Shown piece after piece: positions 62,872 through 64,000 of a stretch of DNA of 64,000 bases. Under the pieces are notes generated by a model. The model made no database searches. It had not been told where the DNA came from and saw only the letters and a list, made by a program, of their open reading frames with translations. The DNA is taken from contig NZ_BJYT01000010.1 in the NCBI RefSeq assembly GCF_007991655.1, positions 124,001 to 188,000 on the forward strand, read 5' to 3'. A program made the position numbers and the translations under genes. Numbering within the stretch: position 1 is the stretch's first letter; every line of letters starts with the position of its first letter. This stretch comes from Segetibacter aerophilus (GTDB lineage: Bacteria > Bacteroidota > Bacteroidia > Chitinophagales > Chitinophagaceae).

Positions 62872-63099
62872 CTACCTTTTCTTCAATGGCTCTAATAAAT
62901 ACTCCAAACCATTTATTTTAATTTCATACATCGTCGCTAACAGGACTCCCAACTTGCCTTTCGGAAATCCTTTTCGTTGAAACCATTCCAAGTATGAGAC
63001 CGGTAATAGATATATGAATATATCTTTGTATTTACCGAAAGGCATCTTCATCGTTAGTAATTGCAGAAGTATTTCAGGATTCGTTTGGGGTTCTTCCAT
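62872..63099 (-). CDS. DUF3820 family protein
   Basis: A 75-residue cytoplasmic protein matching DUF3820 almost throughout: KMPFGKYKDIFIYLLP, SYLEWFQRKGFPKGKLGVLL and EIKINGLEYLLEPLK. Some annotations call the family a quorum-sensing regulated virulence factor; the function is unknown. After the stop, another frame reads KGSPFSLQKDNVDFNPPAKP and then stops, which might be a lost C-terminal extension. Confidence 0.88.
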   Translation of the reverse strand: MEEPQTNPEILLQLLTMKMPFGKYKDIFIYLLPVSYLEWFQRKGFPKGKLGVLLATMYEIKINGLEYLLEPLKKR

Positions 63100-63159
63100 T
63101 ACAGTGTCTAATATTGTAAGAGCAGGATTCGCTCACTTGTTCTTTGTATAGAAGTGTCT

Positions 63160-63543
63160 TTATTCTTCGTCATAAAATTCCAGCAACGAACCAAAATAAA
63201 CCTCATCCCAACCTTCTACAATATCTTCAAATTCACTGTCCGGAATATTTGTATGCCTTAATTCAACAGATGTTCCACTTTTATGTGGATGCAGTTTTAT
63301 AGTTACGATAGACTCCTCTTCCTGGTCTCCAAAGTACCATTCCTGCACAATTTTTTTCCCGTCTTCAAACTCTATATTTCGTCCAGCAATACTATCGTTC
63401 CATAAAGAAAACTCAGAACCTGGAACAGTTGACATATCGGCCTTTTGCCCGGTCCACAATTGTATTGTAGCTGGATTGGTAAGCGCGATATAGATCTCTG
63501 CCGGCTGAGCGGGAATGATGTAATATTTCGTAAAGTCTTTCAT
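63160..63543 (-). CDS. SRPBCC (AHSA1-like START) family protein
   Basis: A 127-residue small lipid- or ligand-binding-fold protein: FTKYYIIPAQPAEIYIALTN, then WTGQKADMSTVPGSEFSLW, GWDEVYFGSLLEF at the end. It has the AHA1-type pattern of activator-like domains. ATG 63543 gives the standard start; the frame upstream to 63579 covers a hairpin in the leader. No partner is evident. Confidence 0.85.
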   Translation of the reverse strand: MKDFTKYYIIPAQPAEIYIALTNPATIQLWTGQKADMSTVPGSEFSLWNDSIAGRNIEFEDGKKIVQEWYFGDQEEESIVTIKLHPHKSGTSVELRHTNIPDSEFEDIVEGWDEVYFGSLLEFYDEE

Positions 63544-63558
63544 TGTATTTGTAAAAAG

Positions 63559-63579
63559 ATGATCGCCCGTAACGATCAT
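63559..63579. promoter_or_regulatory. Hairpin upstream of the SRPBCC gene
   Basis: Perfect 7-bp stem ATGATCG / CGATCAT with a 7-nt loop, 16 bp before the start codon; possible operator or leader structure. Confidence 0.35.
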
Positions 63580-63612
63580 TATAGTCCCGGCAATATTACT
63601 ACTATTTCACTT

Positions 63613-63633
63613 TTGTGGCGTCGCACTCTTGTA
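63613..63633 (-). repeat. Interspersed short repeat A (variant GCGACGCCAC)
   Basis: Plus strand TTGTGGCGTCGCACTCTTGT then A; reverse complement TACAAGAGTGCGACGCCACA, close to the B-type consensus. Confidence 0.75.
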
Positions 63634-63705
63634 TGCTTTAGCATCCTGCAACTTTTTTAGCCTAAATTTTATTACCGTATTTTTATGACAAACGCCATTT
63701 AAAGT

Positions 63706-64000
63706 ATGATTAAAACCGCTTTTGCAATCTTATTGCTATTTACTTCAGCTTTATCTGCGCAACAAAAAAAAACAAACATCTCTTCCCCTGAACGGCTGAA
63801 GATAGCAGCTGAAATGGATAAGTCAATAAGAACCGAACTGCTAAACAAATGGTATCCGCAATCCGAAGACAGCCTTTATGGTGGTTTCATCACCTCATAT
63901 ACCTACGATTTTAAGCCAACTGGCAACCAGGACAAAATGATTGTTACCCAGGCTCGTCATACCTGGACTAATGCAAAGGCAGCGGAATTTTATCCCAGTG
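63706..64000 (+). CDS. Secreted AGE-family (N-acylglucosamine 2-epimerase-like) protein, N-terminal part
   Basis: About 98 codons are visible; the gene runs off the right edge. A signal peptide (MIKTAFAILLLFTSALSAQ) is followed by IRTELLNKWYPQSEDSLYGG and NQDKMIVTQARHTW, motifs of the alpha-toroid AGE superfamily, which includes cellobiose and mannobiose 2-epimerases. An exported epimerase is unusual for these mostly cytoplasmic enzymes. The distant GH26 gene is another glycan gene, but no linkage is shown. Confidence 0.8.
   Translation, partial: MIKTAFAILLLFTSALSAQQKKTNISSPERLKIAAEMDKSIRTELLNKWYPQSEDSLYGGFITSYTYDFKPTGNQDKMIVTQARHTWTNAKAAEFYPS

Overview
The window looks like a chromosomal segment of a Bacteroidota bacterium, most likely in or near the Chitinophagaceae. 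The evidence is AT-rich intergenic DNA, several promoters of the Bacteroidota type (TAnnTTTG at -7, sometimes TTTG at -33), almost no Shine-Dalgarno sequences, a type IX secretion C-terminal domain, a TonB-dependent receptor with a carboxypeptidase-like plug extension, families typical of the phylum (DUF4293, 2TM, DUF5686, DUF4833), and sphingolipid genes. No rRNA, tRNA, CRISPR array, prophage or intact insertion sequence was seen.

Layout. 1-9 kb: a 2-hydroxyacid dehydrogenase (cut by the window edge), rsmA, pdxA, a LacX-like mutarotase, a NatAB-like ABC exporter, a rhodanese and kup. 9-21 kb: a secreted protein of unknown function, a polytopic membrane protein, a GH26 mannanase, purQ, a two-gene DsbD-type thiol-disulfide system, an ECF sigma factor, uvrA and a PAS-LuxR regulator. 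21-29 kb: a 1353-residue T9SS adhesin-like protein, a 71-residue protein with a PID-CTERM-like tail, DUF4293, glyA and a sugar-nucleotide pyrophosphorylase. 29-38 kb: a minus-strand block with a LolA-like protein, an ABC-2 exporter, a winged-helix regulator, two membrane-protein paralogues (one frameshifted), a helical repeat protein, a 2TM protein and a TonB-dependent receptor whose promoter spacer holds a palindrome.

38-48 kb is a tripartite MacAB-TolC-like efflux operon (adaptor, TolC, ATPase, two permeases) ending in an NtrC-type activator and its histidine kinase. A sigma-54-like -24/-12 element lies just before the adaptor gene, with a palindrome about 70 bp upstream. The same arrangement is repeated before a separate 63-residue membrane protein (48024..48215), suggesting a two-target sigma-54 regulon. 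48-50.4 kb holds a YedY-like molybdoenzyme, a cytochrome b561-like partner and a lipoprotein MsrB, which together suggest methionine sulfoxide repair outside the cytoplasm.

50.8-62.7 kb is the most striking region: an apparent locus for sphingolipid and inositol-lipid synthesis. Serine palmitoyltransferase, a bacterial ceramide synthase-like GNAT protein and a ceramide reductase-like SDR overlap by 4 bp each. They are followed by PgpA and then a compact six-gene unit: GtrA, a DUF5686 outer-membrane protein, a CDP-alcohol phosphatidyltransferase, DUF4833, a fatty acid 2-hydroxylase-like protein and a PAP2 protein resembling inositol phosphorylceramide synthase. A convergent gene encodes a secreted PI-PLC-like phosphodiesterase. 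A TetR regulator precedes the locus, with a palindrome between it and spt. Genes after it encode DUF3820, an SRPBCC protein and the start of an AGE-family epimerase.

A short interspersed repeat (consensus near ACAAGAGTGCGACGCAACAATG, or its variant ACAAGTGAGTGACACAACGATG) occurs about 13 times, always between genes. Two further palindromic repeat families and several low-complexity tracts also fill intergenic gaps.
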